NCBI GenBank assembly: GCA_025464925.1 | Contig: JAODMS010000218.1 | Location: 1 to 32,470, forward strand | DNA: 32,470 bases | DNA from: Arthrobacter sp. | GTDB taxonomy: Bacteria > Actinomycetota > Actinomycetes > Actinomycetales > Micrococcaceae | Direction: 5' to 3' | In this document: one piece after another, positions 15,499-26,373 of the stretch | How positions within the stretch are numbered: the stretch's first letter is position 1 | How the letters are laid out: each line of letters starts with the position of its first letter | Notes under the pieces: model-generated | Told to the model about the DNA's origin: nothing | Databases searched by the model: none | The model's input: only the letters and a program-made list of their open reading frames with translations | Program-made: the position numbers and the translations under genes

Positions 15499-15535
15499 AA
15501 GGGCCTTGACGGCCCTTCGCCGCCGCTCATATGAT
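15499..15535 (+). promoter_or_regulatory. Promoter with -35 inside a palindrome, probably for manganese catalase
   Basis: TTGACG (15506-15511) and TATGAT (15530-15535) are separated by 18 bases. The -35 forms the loop of the perfect inverted repeat AAGGGCC-TTGAC-GGCCCTT (15499-15517). The repeat could be an operator or a weak terminator hairpin for the upstream fragments. The catalase start lies 175 bases downstream; a nine-codon upstream frame (15674-15700) ends in its ribosome site. Confidence 0.5.
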
Positions 15536-15709
15536 AAGCAACCTTAGTAATTGTTGGCTAGGGGGAGGTCCTTCGCCCGGAGGGCCCCGGGAAGGCTGAG
15601 CACCCGCCAGTCCGTATAGGACGGGGTGAGCGGTCCTTGAGGATCGGCCCCGGTTGCGGTCAGCAGTGACGTCATGAGTGTCAATCCATCGCCGTTTTGA
15701 GGAGCCACC

Positions 15710-16660
15710 TTGTACTTGCACACTGAGCAGTTGATTAATGAAATCGCCGTCGATGAACCGGATCCCGCGGCGGCCAATGCGCTCCAGGAAGGGCTGGGCG
15801 GGCAGTTCGGCGAAATGCGCACGATGATGCAGTATCTCTTCCAGAGCATCAATTTCCGCGGTGACCCGGCGTCCAAGCCCTACAAGGACCTTCTTCAGGG
15901 CGTGGGCACCGAAGAGATCAGCCATGTGGAACTCATCGGCACCACTATTTCGCGTCTGTTGGATGGATCCCCCGAATACCAGGGCAAGAAGACGGATCCC
16001 GTGGACCAGCCCGGCGCGAAGGGCGCTACGCCCCTGAAAATCGCGCTGGACACCAGCAACATCCACCACTACCTCGTCGGCGCCCAGGGGGCCCTGCCCG
16101 TGGATGCCGCCGGGAATCCGTGGCTCGGCTCCTATGTCTATAACAGCGGAAACCTGGTTCTGGACCTGCTGTACAACCTGATGCTGGAGTCCACCGGGCG
16201 GCTGCAGAAATGCCGGATCTATGAGATGACCGAGAACGCGGCCGCGCGGTCCACGATCGCTTACCTGATAGTGCGGGACCAGGCGCACGAAAATGCTTTC
16301 GCAAAAGCCCTCGAGAGCCTGGGCGTGAACTGGGGCAAGGTGCTCCCCATCCCGAAAACCAATGCCGAGCAGTTCCCCGAAGTCAAGAAGCTCCTGGACA
16401 AGGGCCTCCAGAGCATCCAATACACGTTCAGCGCGGACAACGCCAGCGAAGCATCCAAGCTGTACCGTGGCGCATCCCCCTCCAACGACGGCACCGAGTT
16501 GAGCACCGCCGTTATGCCCGAAGGCTTCCCAATGGCGATGTCCCCGGAACGACGGGAGGAATTTGCCCCCGGGCTGGACCCTGAACTTCTAGCGCTCATC
16601 CAGGCCACGGCCGAAGTCGAACTCAAAGAGGCCGACAACCCTAAGGAATCCAAGAGCTAG
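15710..16660 (+). CDS. Manganese catalase
   Basis: 316 residues from TTG 15710, with GAGGAG about 6 bases upstream. This is the non-heme, di-manganese catalase that breaks down hydrogen peroxide in the cytoplasm. The ferritin-like four-helix bundle carries all metal ligands: Glu35 ('GQFGEMRTMMQYLFQS'), Glu69 and His72 ('GTEEISHVELI'), Glu160 ('NLMLESTGRLQKCRIYEM') and His193 ('IVRDQAHENAFAKALE'). The C-terminal part wraps around the bundle ('KKLLDKGLQSIQYTFS'), ending in a lysine-rich tail. Length is slightly over the usual 270-300. It is monocistronic, convergent with the DUF1540 gene. The promoter at 15506-15535 gives a long leader, so regulation at the RNA level is possible. Confidence 0.95.
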   Translation: MYLHTEQLINEIAVDEPDPAAANALQEGLGGQFGEMRTMMQYLFQSINFRGDPASKPYKDLLQGVGTEEISHVELIGTTISRLLDGSPEYQGKKTDPVDQPGAKGATPLKIALDTSNIHHYLVGAQGALPVDAAGNPWLGSYVYNSGNLVLDLLYNLMLESTGRLQKCRIYEMTENAAARSTIAYLIVRDQAHENAFAKALESLGVNWGKVLPIPKTNAEQFPEVKKLLDKGLQSIQYTFSADNASEASKLYRGASPSNDGTELSTAVMPEGFPMAMSPERREEFAPGLDPELLALIQATAEVELKEADNPKESKS

Positions 16661-16673
16661 GACCGGAATGCCG

Positions 16674-16720
16674 GCCGCGGAGTGGCATCTCGGATGTTTT
16701 CCGACCATGCGCTCCGCGGC
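16674..16720. terminator. Nested hairpin between convergent catalase and DUF1540 genes
   Basis: GCCGCGGAG (16674-16682) pairs with CTCCGCGGC (16712-16720); inside, TCGGA (16690-16694) pairs with TCCGA (16700-16704) around a T-rich loop. It begins 13 bases after the catalase stop and probably ends transcription from both sides. The inner sequence TGGCATCTCGGA resembles part of the nested hairpin after argH. Confidence 0.6.
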
Positions 16721-16763
16721 TTGTCCCTCGAGAAGGCGCCCGCCGCTTGCCGGGCTTTCCGGC

Positions 16764-17048
16764 TTAGCTATGTGCGTAGGTGAGGCAGTCCGCGTTGTCG
16801 GCGCCAGGGCCTACATGGACCTCGGATGCCTTGCACATCAGATGGTCATTGTGGACGCATTCGGAGCGCTGGCATGCTCCGACGTCGGCCAGAACCTTCG
16901 GCAGCCCGCCATGGGTGCCGGTATCGATGAAGGTGGCACAGGATGCATGATCTTCCGTGCCGCCGACGGTGATGGCGGCTGCGTTGCAAGCGGAGTGGTC
17001 GTTAAAGGAACAGTTGGTAACGCTGCAGTCTGCGACGTGCGTTGTCAT
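16764..17048 (-). CDS. DUF1540 domain protein, two cysteine-rich modules
   Basis: 94 residues; GGAGG stands 8 bases before the ATG. Two copies of the DUF1540 module are seen with identical cysteine spacing: C8-C13-C21-C37 and C59-C64-C72-C88. Each holds a histidine and an 'I/VxVG' turn ('CSFNDHSACNAAAITVGG' and 'CVHNDHLMCKASEVHVGP'). Small proteins of this type are presumed to bind a metal through the four cysteines, much like metallothionein, but their role is not established. The gene is convergent with manganese catalase, so a link with manganese or oxidative stress is possible but rests on position alone. Confidence 0.9.
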   Translation of the reverse strand: MTTHVADCSVTNCSFNDHSACNAAAITVGGTEDHASCATFIDTGTHGGLPKVLADVGACQRSECVHNDHLMCKASEVHVGPGADNADCLTYAHS

Positions 17049-17150
17049 GGGAAAATCCTCCGTGGTTCGGCTGCCCGGGCGGGCTGCTCCCTCTGTCCAC
17101 GGTAGGCCCGTCCGGCCGGATCAAAAAGACCCAATCGTGTGACCTAATTC

Positions 17151-17204
17151 CCCGGGCCCGGGACAGCCACGCTCGGCGGCCGAAGTGATCGGACGGTCTG
17201 ACCG
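17151..17204. promoter_or_regulatory. Palindromes in the region between divergent DUF1540 and FAD oxidase genes
   Basis: The 335-base divergent region has CCCGGGCCCGGG (17151-17162), a 12-base palindrome, and CGGTC-T-GACCG (17194-17204); a partial repeat, GGACGGTC, occurs at 17191-17198 and again near 17222. They may be operator sites, but such GC palindromes also arise by chance in this base composition. Nothing else is seen in this region apart from the promoter at 17329-17357. Confidence 0.3.
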
Positions 17205-17328
17205 CTGCTCTTCTCGGTGGGGACGGTCCGAACAGGCTCCCCGCACCCCATTCTGGAACTGCTCGTTCTGAGAACCTCCAGTGCGGAAACCGGTTGAAGG
17301 TGCCGGCCGGGAGGAATGTCTCAAGTCC

Positions 17329-17357
17329 TTGACATCTCCATCCCGAGGCGCCAAGAT
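17329..17357 (+). promoter_or_regulatory. Promoter of the FAD oxidase gene
   Basis: TTGACA (17329-17334), a 17-base spacer and CAAGAT (17352-17357). Transcription would begin near 17364, leaving the GGAGG (17372-17376) and ATG 17384 in the message. This supports the start at 17384 rather than 17366. Confidence 0.6.
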
Positions 17358-17383
17358 CGGCTCCAATGATCGGAGGTCCGGGG

Positions 17384-18775
17384 ATGCCGGAAGGATCAGG
17401 GGCCGAGCTCGGAGCAGTTCCGGATGCGAGCGTGATCCGCCAGCTGGCGGATCGGGTACGGGGAGAGCTGCTGGCCCCCGGCCACGAGGACTACGATCGC
17501 GTGCGCCGCGTTTTCAACGCCATGATTGATCGCCGGCCGTCAGTCGTACTCCGGTGCGCCGGCGTGGCCGACGCCATACAGGGCGTGCGCTTCGCCCGCA
17601 CGCATCGATTGCCGCTGTCGATCCGCAGCGGGGGACATAGCGTGGCCGGTACCGCGGTGTGCGAAGGCGGGCTGATGCTCGACCTCTCTGGCATGAAGGG
17701 CATGCGCGTCGATCCTGACCGCCGTACGGCCCAGGCGCAAACCGGCTTGCTGCTCGGTGAGTTCGACCATGAGACCCAAGCATTTGGGCTGGCCACTACC
17801 CTGGGGAACGTCTCGGTCACTGGCATCGCCGGCCTTACACTCGGCGGCGGCCTCGGATGGCTGAACGGCAAGTATGGCCTGGCCTGCGACAACGTGCTCG
17901 CGGCCGACGTTGTCACCGCCGACGGAGAGCTCCTCACCGCGAGCGCTGCCGAGCATGACGACCTCTACTGGGCCCTGCGCGGGGGCGGGGGCAATTTCGG
18001 CGTGGTCACCGCGCTGATGTACCAGCTCCACCCGGTGACTACGGTGATCGCGGGTGGGTTGAGTTTCCCGCCGGAGCAGGCGCGAGACGCGCTGCGGTTC
18101 TATCACGACTTCGCGGGCGGGGCGCCGGATGAGCTGTCCACCGCTGGCTCGGTGGCCTGCGATTCGGAGGGCCGTCCCACCGTTTCGATATCCGTGTGCT
18201 ACTGCGGCTCGCCCGACGAGGGAGAGCGTGTGCTCCAACCGCTGCGGAGCTTTGGCCGCCCCGTGGAAGGGGAGATTGCCCCGCTGCCGTACCGGACATT
18301 CCAGTGCAGCGCCGATGGCTATTTCCCGCCCGGCCGCCAACACTACTGGAAGTCAAGCTATCTCAAGACCCTCACGGAGGGAGCGATCGAGGTGCTGCTG
18401 GAATTCGCGGCGACAAGCCCGTCACCGTACACCGGGATCGGGTTACAGCAGATGACCGGAGTGGCCAGCCGAGTGGACCCGTCGGCCACCGCCTTCGCCC
18501 ACCGCGATCGCCAGTACGATTTCTTGATTTTGTCCCAGTGGGAGGACCCGGCCGACTCTGACCGCAATATCGACTGGACGCGCCGCTGTTTCGAGGCGAT
18601 GCGCCCGTATCTCAAAGAAGCGGTGTATGTGAACAACCTGGGAGACCAGGAGCACGACCGCGTGCGGGCCGCGTATGGTGTGAATTATGACCGGCTGGCC
18701 TCCGTGAAGGCCCGCTATGACCCCGAGAATGTCTTCCGCCTCAACCACAACATCGCTCCCGCGGCGGCGACGTAA
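17384..18775 (+). CDS. FAD-binding oxidoreductase, berberine-bridge-enzyme type
   Basis: 463 residues from ATG 17384, chosen for GGAGG 7 bases upstream. The N-terminal PCMH-type FAD domain shows 'PLSIRSGGHSVAGTAVCEGG', whose histidine is the site of covalent 8-alpha FAD attachment, and 'GIAGLTLGGGLGWLNGKYGL' with 'ACDNVLAADVVTADGE' and 'DLYWALRGGGGNFGVVT'. The second covalent site (a cysteine before the GGG loop in bicovalent members) is absent, so single attachment is likely. The C-terminal BBE segment ends 'RVRAAYGVNYDRLASVKARY' and 'DPENVFRLNHNI'. No signal peptide is seen. Such enzymes oxidise sugars, alcohols or alkaloid-like compounds with oxygen; the substrate here is unknown. Confidence 0.95.
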   Translation: MPEGSGAELGAVPDASVIRQLADRVRGELLAPGHEDYDRVRRVFNAMIDRRPSVVLRCAGVADAIQGVRFARTHRLPLSIRSGGHSVAGTAVCEGGLMLDLSGMKGMRVDPDRRTAQAQTGLLLGEFDHETQAFGLATTLGNVSVTGIAGLTLGGGLGWLNGKYGLACDNVLAADVVTADGELLTASAAEHDDLYWALRGGGGNFGVVTALMYQLHPVTTVIAGGLSFPPEQARDALRFYHDFAGGAPDELSTAGSVACDSEGRPTVSISVCYCGSPDEGERVLQPLRSFGRPVEGEIAPLPYRTFQCSADGYFPPGRQHYWKSSYLKTLTEGAIEVLLEFAATSPSPYTGIGLQQMTGVASRVDPSATAFAHRDRQYDFLILSQWEDPADSDRNIDWTRRCFEAMRPYLKEAVYVNNLGDQEHDRVRAAYGVNYDRLASVKARYDPENVFRLNHNIAPAAAT

Positions 18776-18826
18776 GATGGCCGGGCCTGGGTCTGGGCGG
18801 CGCAAAGGGCTCTGGCTGGTGGACAG

Positions 18827-19444
18827 TTAGTCGGTCTGTACCCGGCGCATTTCCATGGCGAGGCTGGGGTTGGCGTAGTCGGTGCCCGTCTCCAAATGCT
18901 CGATTATGCCGGACACGACGTCCGGCGGTCTGTTCTGGCTCAACTTTGCCCTTGCATCAAAACGCGTGACGCGTAGCCGCAGGCCGACTGTTCCCCTGGC
19001 TATCCGCCGGGCTCCCTGTTCGTCAAGGCGGAGGCTCCTGGGTTCGGCGACGCCGCTCTCGAACAAATCGACCAGCTGCTCCAGGACGCGGAAGTTCTCC
19101 TCATCGGAGAGAATCTCCGGTGTGCCCCACAGGTGCGCGGTGACGTGGTTCCAGGTGGGCACAATGTCCCCTTCCGGATACCAGCTCGGCGAGATGTAGC
19201 CGTGAGGCCCCTGGATAATGACAAGTACTTCGTGGAGGCCGAGTTCATGTGCTTTCTCATCGGGACGGCCGACATGGCTGACGAGGCTGATCGAATCTCC
19301 AGTGTCGTCTTCAAGGACGACTGGATAGTGGCTAGCTACCAGCCCGCCTGGAGTCGACGACACTATGGTCGCCCACGGATTTTCCTGGATCAAGCGTTTG
19401 ACCTCATGGACATCATTCAAAAGAAAATGGGGAGTGCTCCGCAT
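18827..19444 (-). CDS. PaiB-type FMN-binding negative transcriptional regulator
   Basis: 205 residues if begun at ATG 19444 (MRSTPHFLLND), which matches the 'M..P.HF...D' start of the family; an in-frame GTG at 19468 would add 8 residues. Family marks: 'WATIVSSTPGGLVASHYPVV', 'LVSHVGRPDEKAH', 'VLVIIQGPHGYISPSWYP', 'VPTWNHVTAHLWGTPEIL' and the terminal 'KLSQNRPPDVVSGIIEHLET'. These are the split-barrel FMN-binding proteins of the PaiB group. The name comes from a Bacillus protein affecting protease genes, but most members have no proven regulatory role and could be flavin enzymes. The partner acetyltransferase PaiA is not present here. Confidence 0.93.
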   Translation of the reverse strand: MRSTPHFLLNDVHEVKRLIQENPWATIVSSTPGGLVASHYPVVLEDDTGDSISLVSHVGRPDEKAHELGLHEVLVIIQGPHGYISPSWYPEGDIVPTWNHVTAHLWGTPEILSDEENFRVLEQLVDLFESGVAEPRSLRLDEQGARRIARGTVGLRLRVTRFDARAKLSQNRPPDVVSGIIEHLETGTDYANPSLAMEMRRVQTD

Positions 19445-19546
19445 TTTGAAATCATGCCACACCCTCACTACGCCCTTCAGGGCGCGGAAACTCGCGGCGG
19501 CTGAGGCTTGGGCCGGACCTTCCGAACCGTTGCGGCTAAGCGGCGG

Positions 19547-20641
19547 TCAGTAGCGGCGGGTAACGGTTGCCATCGGGCACTCGAAGTGGCGACCAGCGGC
19601 GAGGCCGACGTCATTGAGGTAACGGACGATGATGCCGTAGGACTGCAGCAGAGTCGTTTCCGTGTAGGGGACCTGGTGCTTCGCGCAGTATTCCCGGACG
19701 ATCACGGCGGCCTTGTCCAGCTGGGGACGGGCCATGTCCGGGAACAGGTGATGCTCGGCCTGGCGGTTGAGGCCGCCAAGCAGGATGTCCATGAAGCGGC
19801 CACCGGAAATATTGCGGGACGTCAGGACCTGGCGGCTGAAGAAATCCACGCGGCTGTCGGCCGGCAGGACCGGCATGCCCTTGTGGTTCGGGGCGAAGGA
19901 CGCCCCCATGTAGAAGCCGAAGACGGCCAGCTGGACGCCGATGAAGGCGAACGCCATGCCCACCGGCAGGAAGGTGAAGGCAAGGACCGGGAGCAAGCTC
20001 AACCGGACGGCCAGGATGGGGATTTCAACCCAGCGGTGCGCGACCTTGGCGCGGCGGAAGATGAACTTGATCGAATCGATCTGGAGGCCCAGGCCCACGA
20101 GGAACAGCAGGGGGAAGAAGAACCAGCCCTGCTTGCGGGTCAGGAAGGAGAACCGTCCCTGCCGGGTGGCTGCGCCTTCGGCGTGGAAGGCGATCGCACC
20201 GGTGGCGATGTCCGGATCCTTGGAAATGACGTTGGGGTGGTTGTGGTGCGCCCCGTGCTTCTGCTCCCACCAGGAGTAGCTGATGCCGGCCACCGAGGTG
20301 GCGAGCAGCCGCGCGGCCCAGTCATTGGCGCGGCGGGAGGCGAAGATCTGGCGGTGCCCTGCCTCGTGGGCCAGGAAGCTCAGCTGGGTGCAGAGGATAC
20401 CGATGGCTGCCGCGATCAGGAGCTGGAACCAGCTGTCACCGATCAGCGCGAAGCCCAACCAGGTGGCGGTCATCAGGAGCACCAGGACGGAAAACACCGT
20501 GATGTAGAAACCGACGCGTCGTTCGAGGAGGCCGGCAGCCTTCACGCTCTTGAGAAGTTCCGAGTAGCTCAGGACGACGGCGTTGGGTTGCCGGACGCGG
20601 CTTACCGGGCGCACTGTCGATGCAGGGGTGGTGAGGGTCAT
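19547..20641 (-). CDS. Membrane fatty acid desaturase
   Basis: 364 residues from ATG 20641. The three histidine boxes of membrane-bound acyl desaturases are all present: 'LSFLAHEAGHRQIF' (HxxxH), 'EQKHGAHHNHPN' (HxxHH) and 'LNRQAEHHLFP' (QxxHH). Paired membrane segments lie before and between the boxes ('FYITVFSVLVLLMTATWLGF', 'LLIAAAIGILCTQLSFLAH', 'GWFFFPLLFLVGLGL', 'VGMAFAFIGVQLAVFGFYMG'). These enzymes use a di-iron centre and oxygen to put a double bond in acyl chains, adjusting membrane fluidity. The iron ligands appear complete. It is divergent from argC, and a perfect 13-base palindrome stands 14 bases before its start codon. Confidence 0.95.
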   Translation of the reverse strand: MTLTTPASTVRPVSRVRQPNAVVLSYSELLKSVKAAGLLERRVGFYITVFSVLVLLMTATWLGFALIGDSWFQLLIAAAIGILCTQLSFLAHEAGHRQIFASRRANDWAARLLATSVAGISYSWWEQKHGAHHNHPNVISKDPDIATGAIAFHAEGAATRQGRFSFLTRKQGWFFFPLLFLVGLGLQIDSIKFIFRRAKVAHRWVEIPILAVRLSLLPVLAFTFLPVGMAFAFIGVQLAVFGFYMGASFAPNHKGMPVLPADSRVDFFSRQVLTSRNISGGRFMDILLGGLNRQAEHHLFPDMARPQLDKAAVIVREYCAKHQVPYTETTLLQSYGIIVRYLNDVGLAAGRHFECPMATVTRRY

Positions 20642-20654
20642 CTGGGGCGTGCCT

Positions 20655-20667
20655 CGTAACAGTTACG
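20655..20667 (-). promoter_or_regulatory. Palindrome before the desaturase start
   Basis: CGTAAC-A-GTTACG is a perfect inverted repeat, AT-rich for this genome, lying 14-26 bases upstream of the desaturase ATG, next to the GAGG ribosome site. The position fits an operator for a TetR-like lipid regulator or a control element in the 5' leader. Confidence 0.5.
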
Positions 20668-20706
20668 GGCAACGCTGCAGCCGACATGCGCGACTGCTCG
20701 GAGTAA

Positions 20707-23000
<2,294 letters not shown>

Positions 23001-23060
23001 TCACTTCGGACCAGGCGCTTCGGCCCACACCTCGACAGAGCCCCCCGGAGGGACGGCAGC

Positions 23061-24017
23061 ATGAACACCCAGACACGTGAGACCACATCCATGAGCGACG
23101 CCCAGAGCAAGGCCGGAACCCTCATCGAGGCGCTGCCTTGGATCCAGCGCTTCGCCGGGACCACCATGGTGATCAAGTACGGCGGCAACGCCATGGTCAA
23201 TGACGAGCTCCGCCGCGCCTTCGCCGAGGACGTCGTCTTCCTCCACCACGTCGGCATCCACCCGGTCGTGGTACACGGCGGCGGACCGCAGATTAACGCG
23301 ATGCTCAGCCGGCTCGGCATCGAATCCGAATTCAAGGGCGGGCTGCGCGTCACCACGCCGGAGGCCATGGACGTGGTGCGCATGGTCCTGACGGGCCAGG
23401 TCGGCCGTGAGCTTGTCGGCCTGATCAACTCCCACGGCCCCTACGCCGTCGGCATGTCCGGGGAGGACGGCGGCCTGCTCCGTGCCGTCCGCACGGGCAC
23501 CGTGGTGGACGGTGAAGTAGTGGACCTCTGCCTGGTGGGCGAGGTCATCGGCGTGAACCCGGAGGGCATCCTGGACATCCTCGCCGCCGGGCGGATTCCC
23601 GTGATCTCTACGGTCGCTCCGGAAATCGCCGACGAGGGGGGTATCGCGGGCACCCAACGGGCGCAGACCACCGGCCAGGTCCTCAACGTCAATGCGGACA
23701 CCGCGGCCGCGGCCCTCGCGGAGGCGCTCGGCGCCTCGAAGCTGGTAATCCTGACCGACGTCGAGGGGCTTTACGCCAGCTGGCCGGACCGCTCCTCGTT
23801 GATCTCCTCGCTGACGGCGTCGGAGCTGCGCAAGCTGTTGCCGGGACTCGAGTCCGGCATGATCCCGAAGATGGAGGCCTGCCTCAAGGCCGTGGATGGC
23901 GGAGTGGCGCGCGCCCACATCGTCGATGGCCGGCTGCCGCACTCGATGTTGCTGGAAACTTTCACGACGGCAGGCATCGGCACGCAGATCGTCCCGGATG
24001 AGGAGGTAAAGTCATGA
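23061..24017 (+). CDS. argB: Acetylglutamate kinase
   Basis: 318 residues from ATG 23061, with GGAGGGA 7 bases upstream; ATG 23091 is a possible second start, and the first ten residues are not conserved in the family. It phosphorylates N-acetylglutamate. Motifs: '[20 protein letters not shown]' with the ATP-binding lysine, '[19 protein letters not shown]', 'LLRAVRTG', '[11 protein letters not shown]', '[20 protein letters not shown]' and '[10 protein letters not shown]'-like '[16 protein letters not shown]'. '[20 protein letters not shown]' near the end is part of the arginine-sensing region in arginine-inhibited enzymes. Its TGA overlaps the argD ATG (ATGA). Confidence 0.97.
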   Translation: MNTQTRETTSMSDAQSKAGTLIEALPWIQRFAGTTMVIKYGGNAMVNDELRRAFAEDVVFLHHVGIHPVVVHGGGPQINAMLSRLGIESEFKGGLRVTTPEAMDVVRMVLTGQVGRELVGLINSHGPYAVGMSGEDGGLLRAVRTGTVVDGEVVDLCLVGEVIGVNPEGILDILAAGRIPVISTVAPEIADEGGIAGTQRAQTTGQVLNVNADTAAAALAEALGASKLVILTDVEGLYASWPDRSSLISSLTASELRKLLPGLESGMIPKMEACLKAVDGGVARAHIVDGRLPHSMLLETFTTAGIGTQIVPDEEVKS

Positions 24018-25351
24018 ACCAGCTGGAAAAATCCCCGGTCGATGAGCCCACAGCAGCCGGGGTCCCCGTCCGAGCCGGCGGGGAGGGGGAGCTGTTGGGG
24101 ATGATCGGGACCCGTGGCCACGCCACCGGCGCGGACTGGCTGGCCCGGTACTCGGCTTCGCTCATGGGCGTCTTCGGCACCCCGCAGCGCGTCCTGGTCC
24201 GTGGCTCCGGCTGCCTGGTGTGGGACGCCGACGGCAAGGAATACCTTGACCTGCTCGGCGGCATTGCCGTCAACGCCCTCGGCCACGCCCACCCGTTTGT
24301 CACCTCGGTGGTTTCCAGCCAGCTGGCCACCCTGGGGCATGTCTCCAACTTCTTCACGAGCCCCACGCAGATCGCGCTCGCCGAGAAACTGCTCGAGCTA
24401 AGCAAAGCCCCCGCCGGGTCCAAGGTCTTCTTCGCCAACTCCGGAACCGAGGCCGTCGAGGCCGCCTTCAAGCTGGCGCGCCGCAACACCCGTCCGGCCG
24501 CCGCCGCCTCCAGCACGGAGGCCGACGGCACGCCCCGGACCAAGATCGTCGCGCTGGAAGGGGCCTTCCACGGCCGCACCATGGGCGCCCTTGCGCTCAC
24601 CGCGAAAGAGGCGTACCGGGCGCCGTTCGAGCCTCTTCCGGCCGGCGTCGTGCACATCCCCTTCGGGAATATCGAGGCGCTCCGCGCCGCGGTGGACGAC
24701 ACCGTTGCCGCCGTCTTCCTTGAGCCGATCCAAGGCGAGGCTGGCGTCCGCCCGCTGCCCGCCGGCTATCTGCGAGCCGCCCGCGAAGCCACGAGCGAGG
24801 CCGGAGCCCTGCTGATCCTCGACGAAGTCCAGACCGGCATCGGCCGCACCGGCAGATGGCTGGCCAGCGAGGACGCCGGGATCGTGCCCGACGCCGTGAC
24901 CCTCGCCAAGGGCCTGGGTGGCGGGTTCCCGATCGGCGCCCTCGTGACCTTCGGACCGGACACCTCCTCGCTCCTGACCGCGGGCCAGCACGGCACCACC
25001 TTCGGCGGCAACCCGGTGGCCACCGCGGCTGCCCTGGCCACCCTGCACATTCTCGAAAGCCAGCACCTTTTGGACCATGTCCGGGACCTGGGGGAGCACC
25101 TGCGCGCCGGACTCGCCGGGATTGACGGTGTCACCGAGGTCCGCGGCGAAGGGCTGCTGATCGGCTTCGATCTGGACGCCGACGTCGCTCCCGGCGTCGT
25201 GGCCGCTGGCCTCGACGCCGGCTACATCGTCAACAGCCCGGGGCCGCACACGATCCGCCTCGCGCCTCCCCTGATCCTCAGCACCGAACAGGCCGACCGC
25301 TTCCTCGCAGCGCTGCCGGCCCTCCTCCAGACCGCAAAGGACGCACTGTGA
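24014..25351 (+). CDS. argD: Acetylornithine aminotransferase
   Basis: 445 residues from ATG 24014, overlapping the argB stop. It is a PLP enzyme that makes N-acetylornithine from the semialdehyde with glutamate. The PLP lysine is Lys299 in '[20 protein letters not shown]'; '[18 protein letters not shown]', '[20 protein letters not shown]' and '[17 protein letters not shown]' are present. It is longer than the usual 390-410 residues because of an N-terminal extension of about 35 residues (glutamate-, proline- and glycine-rich, ending near '[16 protein letters not shown]', where the enzyme proper begins) and an insert, '[15 protein letters not shown]', near residue 160. The translation start fits the coupling, so the extension may be real. 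The stop overlaps argF. Confidence 0.96.
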   Translation: MNQLEKSPVDEPTAAGVPVRAGGEGELLGMIGTRGHATGADWLARYSASLMGVFGTPQRVLVRGSGCLVWDADGKEYLDLLGGIAVNALGHAHPFVTSVVSSQLATLGHVSNFFTSPTQIALAEKLLELSKAPAGSKVFFANSGTEAVEAAFKLARRNTRPAAAASSTEADGTPRTKIVALEGAFHGRTMGALALTAKEAYRAPFEPLPAGVVHIPFGNIEALRAAVDDTVAAVFLEPIQGEAGVRPLPAGYLRAAREATSEAGALLILDEVQTGIGRTGRWLASEDAGIVPDAVTLAKGLGGGFPIGALVTFGPDTSSLLTAGQHGTTFGGNPVATAAALATLHILESQHLLDHVRDLGEHLRAGLAGIDGVTEVRGEGLLIGFDLDADVAPGVVAAGLDAGYIVNSPGPHTIRLAPPLILSTEQADRFLAALPALLQTAKDAL

Positions 25352-26373
25352 CTCCGATGACTGTGACTCCCGCCTCCGGGACCCGCCATTTCCTCAAGGA
25401 CACCGACCTCAGCCCGGCCGAGCAAGCCGAAGTGCTCGATCTTGCCCTCCGGATGAAGGCAGCGCCGTACAGCGTGCAGCCCTTCGCCGCACCGGGAAGC
25501 GGCCGCAAGACCGCGGCGGTCATCTTCGACAAGACCTCCACCCGGACCCGTGTCTCCTTTGCCACCGGAATTGCCGACCTGGGCGGAAATGCCCTCATCA
25601 TCAATCCCGGCGAGGCGCAGATCGGCCATAAGGAATCCGTGGAGGACACCGCGAAGGTCCTCGAGCGGATGGTCTCCACCATCGTGTGGCGGACCGGCGC
25701 GCACGCCGGGCTCGTTGCCATGGCCGCGAATTCGCGCGTTCCGGTGATCAACGCCCTCTGCGACGACTACCACCCGTGCCAGTTGCTGGCTGACCTGCTG
25801 ACCATCAAGGAGCACAAGGGCTCCCTCCAGGGACTGACCATGAGCTACCTCGGCGACTCCGCCAACAACATGGCCAACTCCTACCTGCTGGCCGGCGCCA
25901 CCGCGGGCATGCATGTCCGCATCGCCGGACCCGCTGGCTACCTGCCATCGGCGGCAATCATCGCCGAAGCCGAGGACCGTGCGACGGAGACCGGCGGCTC
26001 GGTGCTGGTCACCGTGGATCCTGCCGAAGCGCTCCTGGGCGCCGACGTCGTTGCCACCGACACCTGGGTGTCGATGGGCCAGGAGGATGAGAAGGAAGCC
26101 CGCCTCCGGCTCTTCCGCAGCTACGCCGTCGACCAAGCGGCGATGCAGCTCGCGGCGCCGGACGCCGTCGTGCTCCATTGCCTTCCGGCGTACCGCGGCT
26201 ACGAGATCGCGGCGGAGGTCATTGACGGCCCGCAGTCGCTCGTCTGGGACGAGGCGGAGAACCGGCTCCACGCGCAGAAGGCCCTTATGGCCTGGCTTCT
26301 GCACCGCTCCGGCCTGGCCGTCGTGGACGGACTGCCGCCGACTTCCGGGCTGGCGCCGGCCGGGCCCGCCTGA
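25348..26373 (+). CDS. argF: Ornithine carbamoyltransferase
   Basis: 341 residues from GTG 25348, overlapping the argD stop (GTGA). It makes citrulline from ornithine and carbamoyl phosphate. The carbamoyl-phosphate site STRTR lies at residues 64-68; '[17 protein letters not shown]' and the ornithine-binding '[13 protein letters not shown]' with Cys278 are present, as are '[20 protein letters not shown]' and '[11 protein letters not shown]'. The length is slightly above the typical 310-335. The C-terminal tail, '[17 protein letters not shown]', is not conserved. Its TGA shares a base with the argR ATG. Confidence 0.97.
   Translation: MTPMTVTPASGTRHFLKDTDLSPAEQAEVLDLALRMKAAPYSVQPFAAPGSGRKTAAVIFDKTSTRTRVSFATGIADLGGNALIINPGEAQIGHKESVEDTAKVLERMVSTIVWRTGAHAGLVAMAANSRVPVINALCDDYHPCQLLADLLTIKEHKGSLQGLTMSYLGDSANNMANSYLLAGATAGMHVRIAGPAGYLPSAAIIAEAEDRATETGGSVLVTVDPAEALLGADVVATDTWVSMGQEDEKEARLRLFRSYAVDQAAMQLAAPDAVVLHCLPAYRGYEIAAEVIDGPQSLVWDEAENRLHAQKALMAWLLHRSGLAVVDGLPPTSGLAPAGPA

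Noticed and set aside
15674..15700. Nine-codon frame ahead of the manganese catalase
   Set aside because: It lacks its own ribosome site and could be chance; kept only as a side remark in the promoter entry.
17121..17366. Minus-strand open frame of 81 codons
   Set aside because: It lies over the divergent promoter region, begins inside the FAD oxidase leader and has no coding character.
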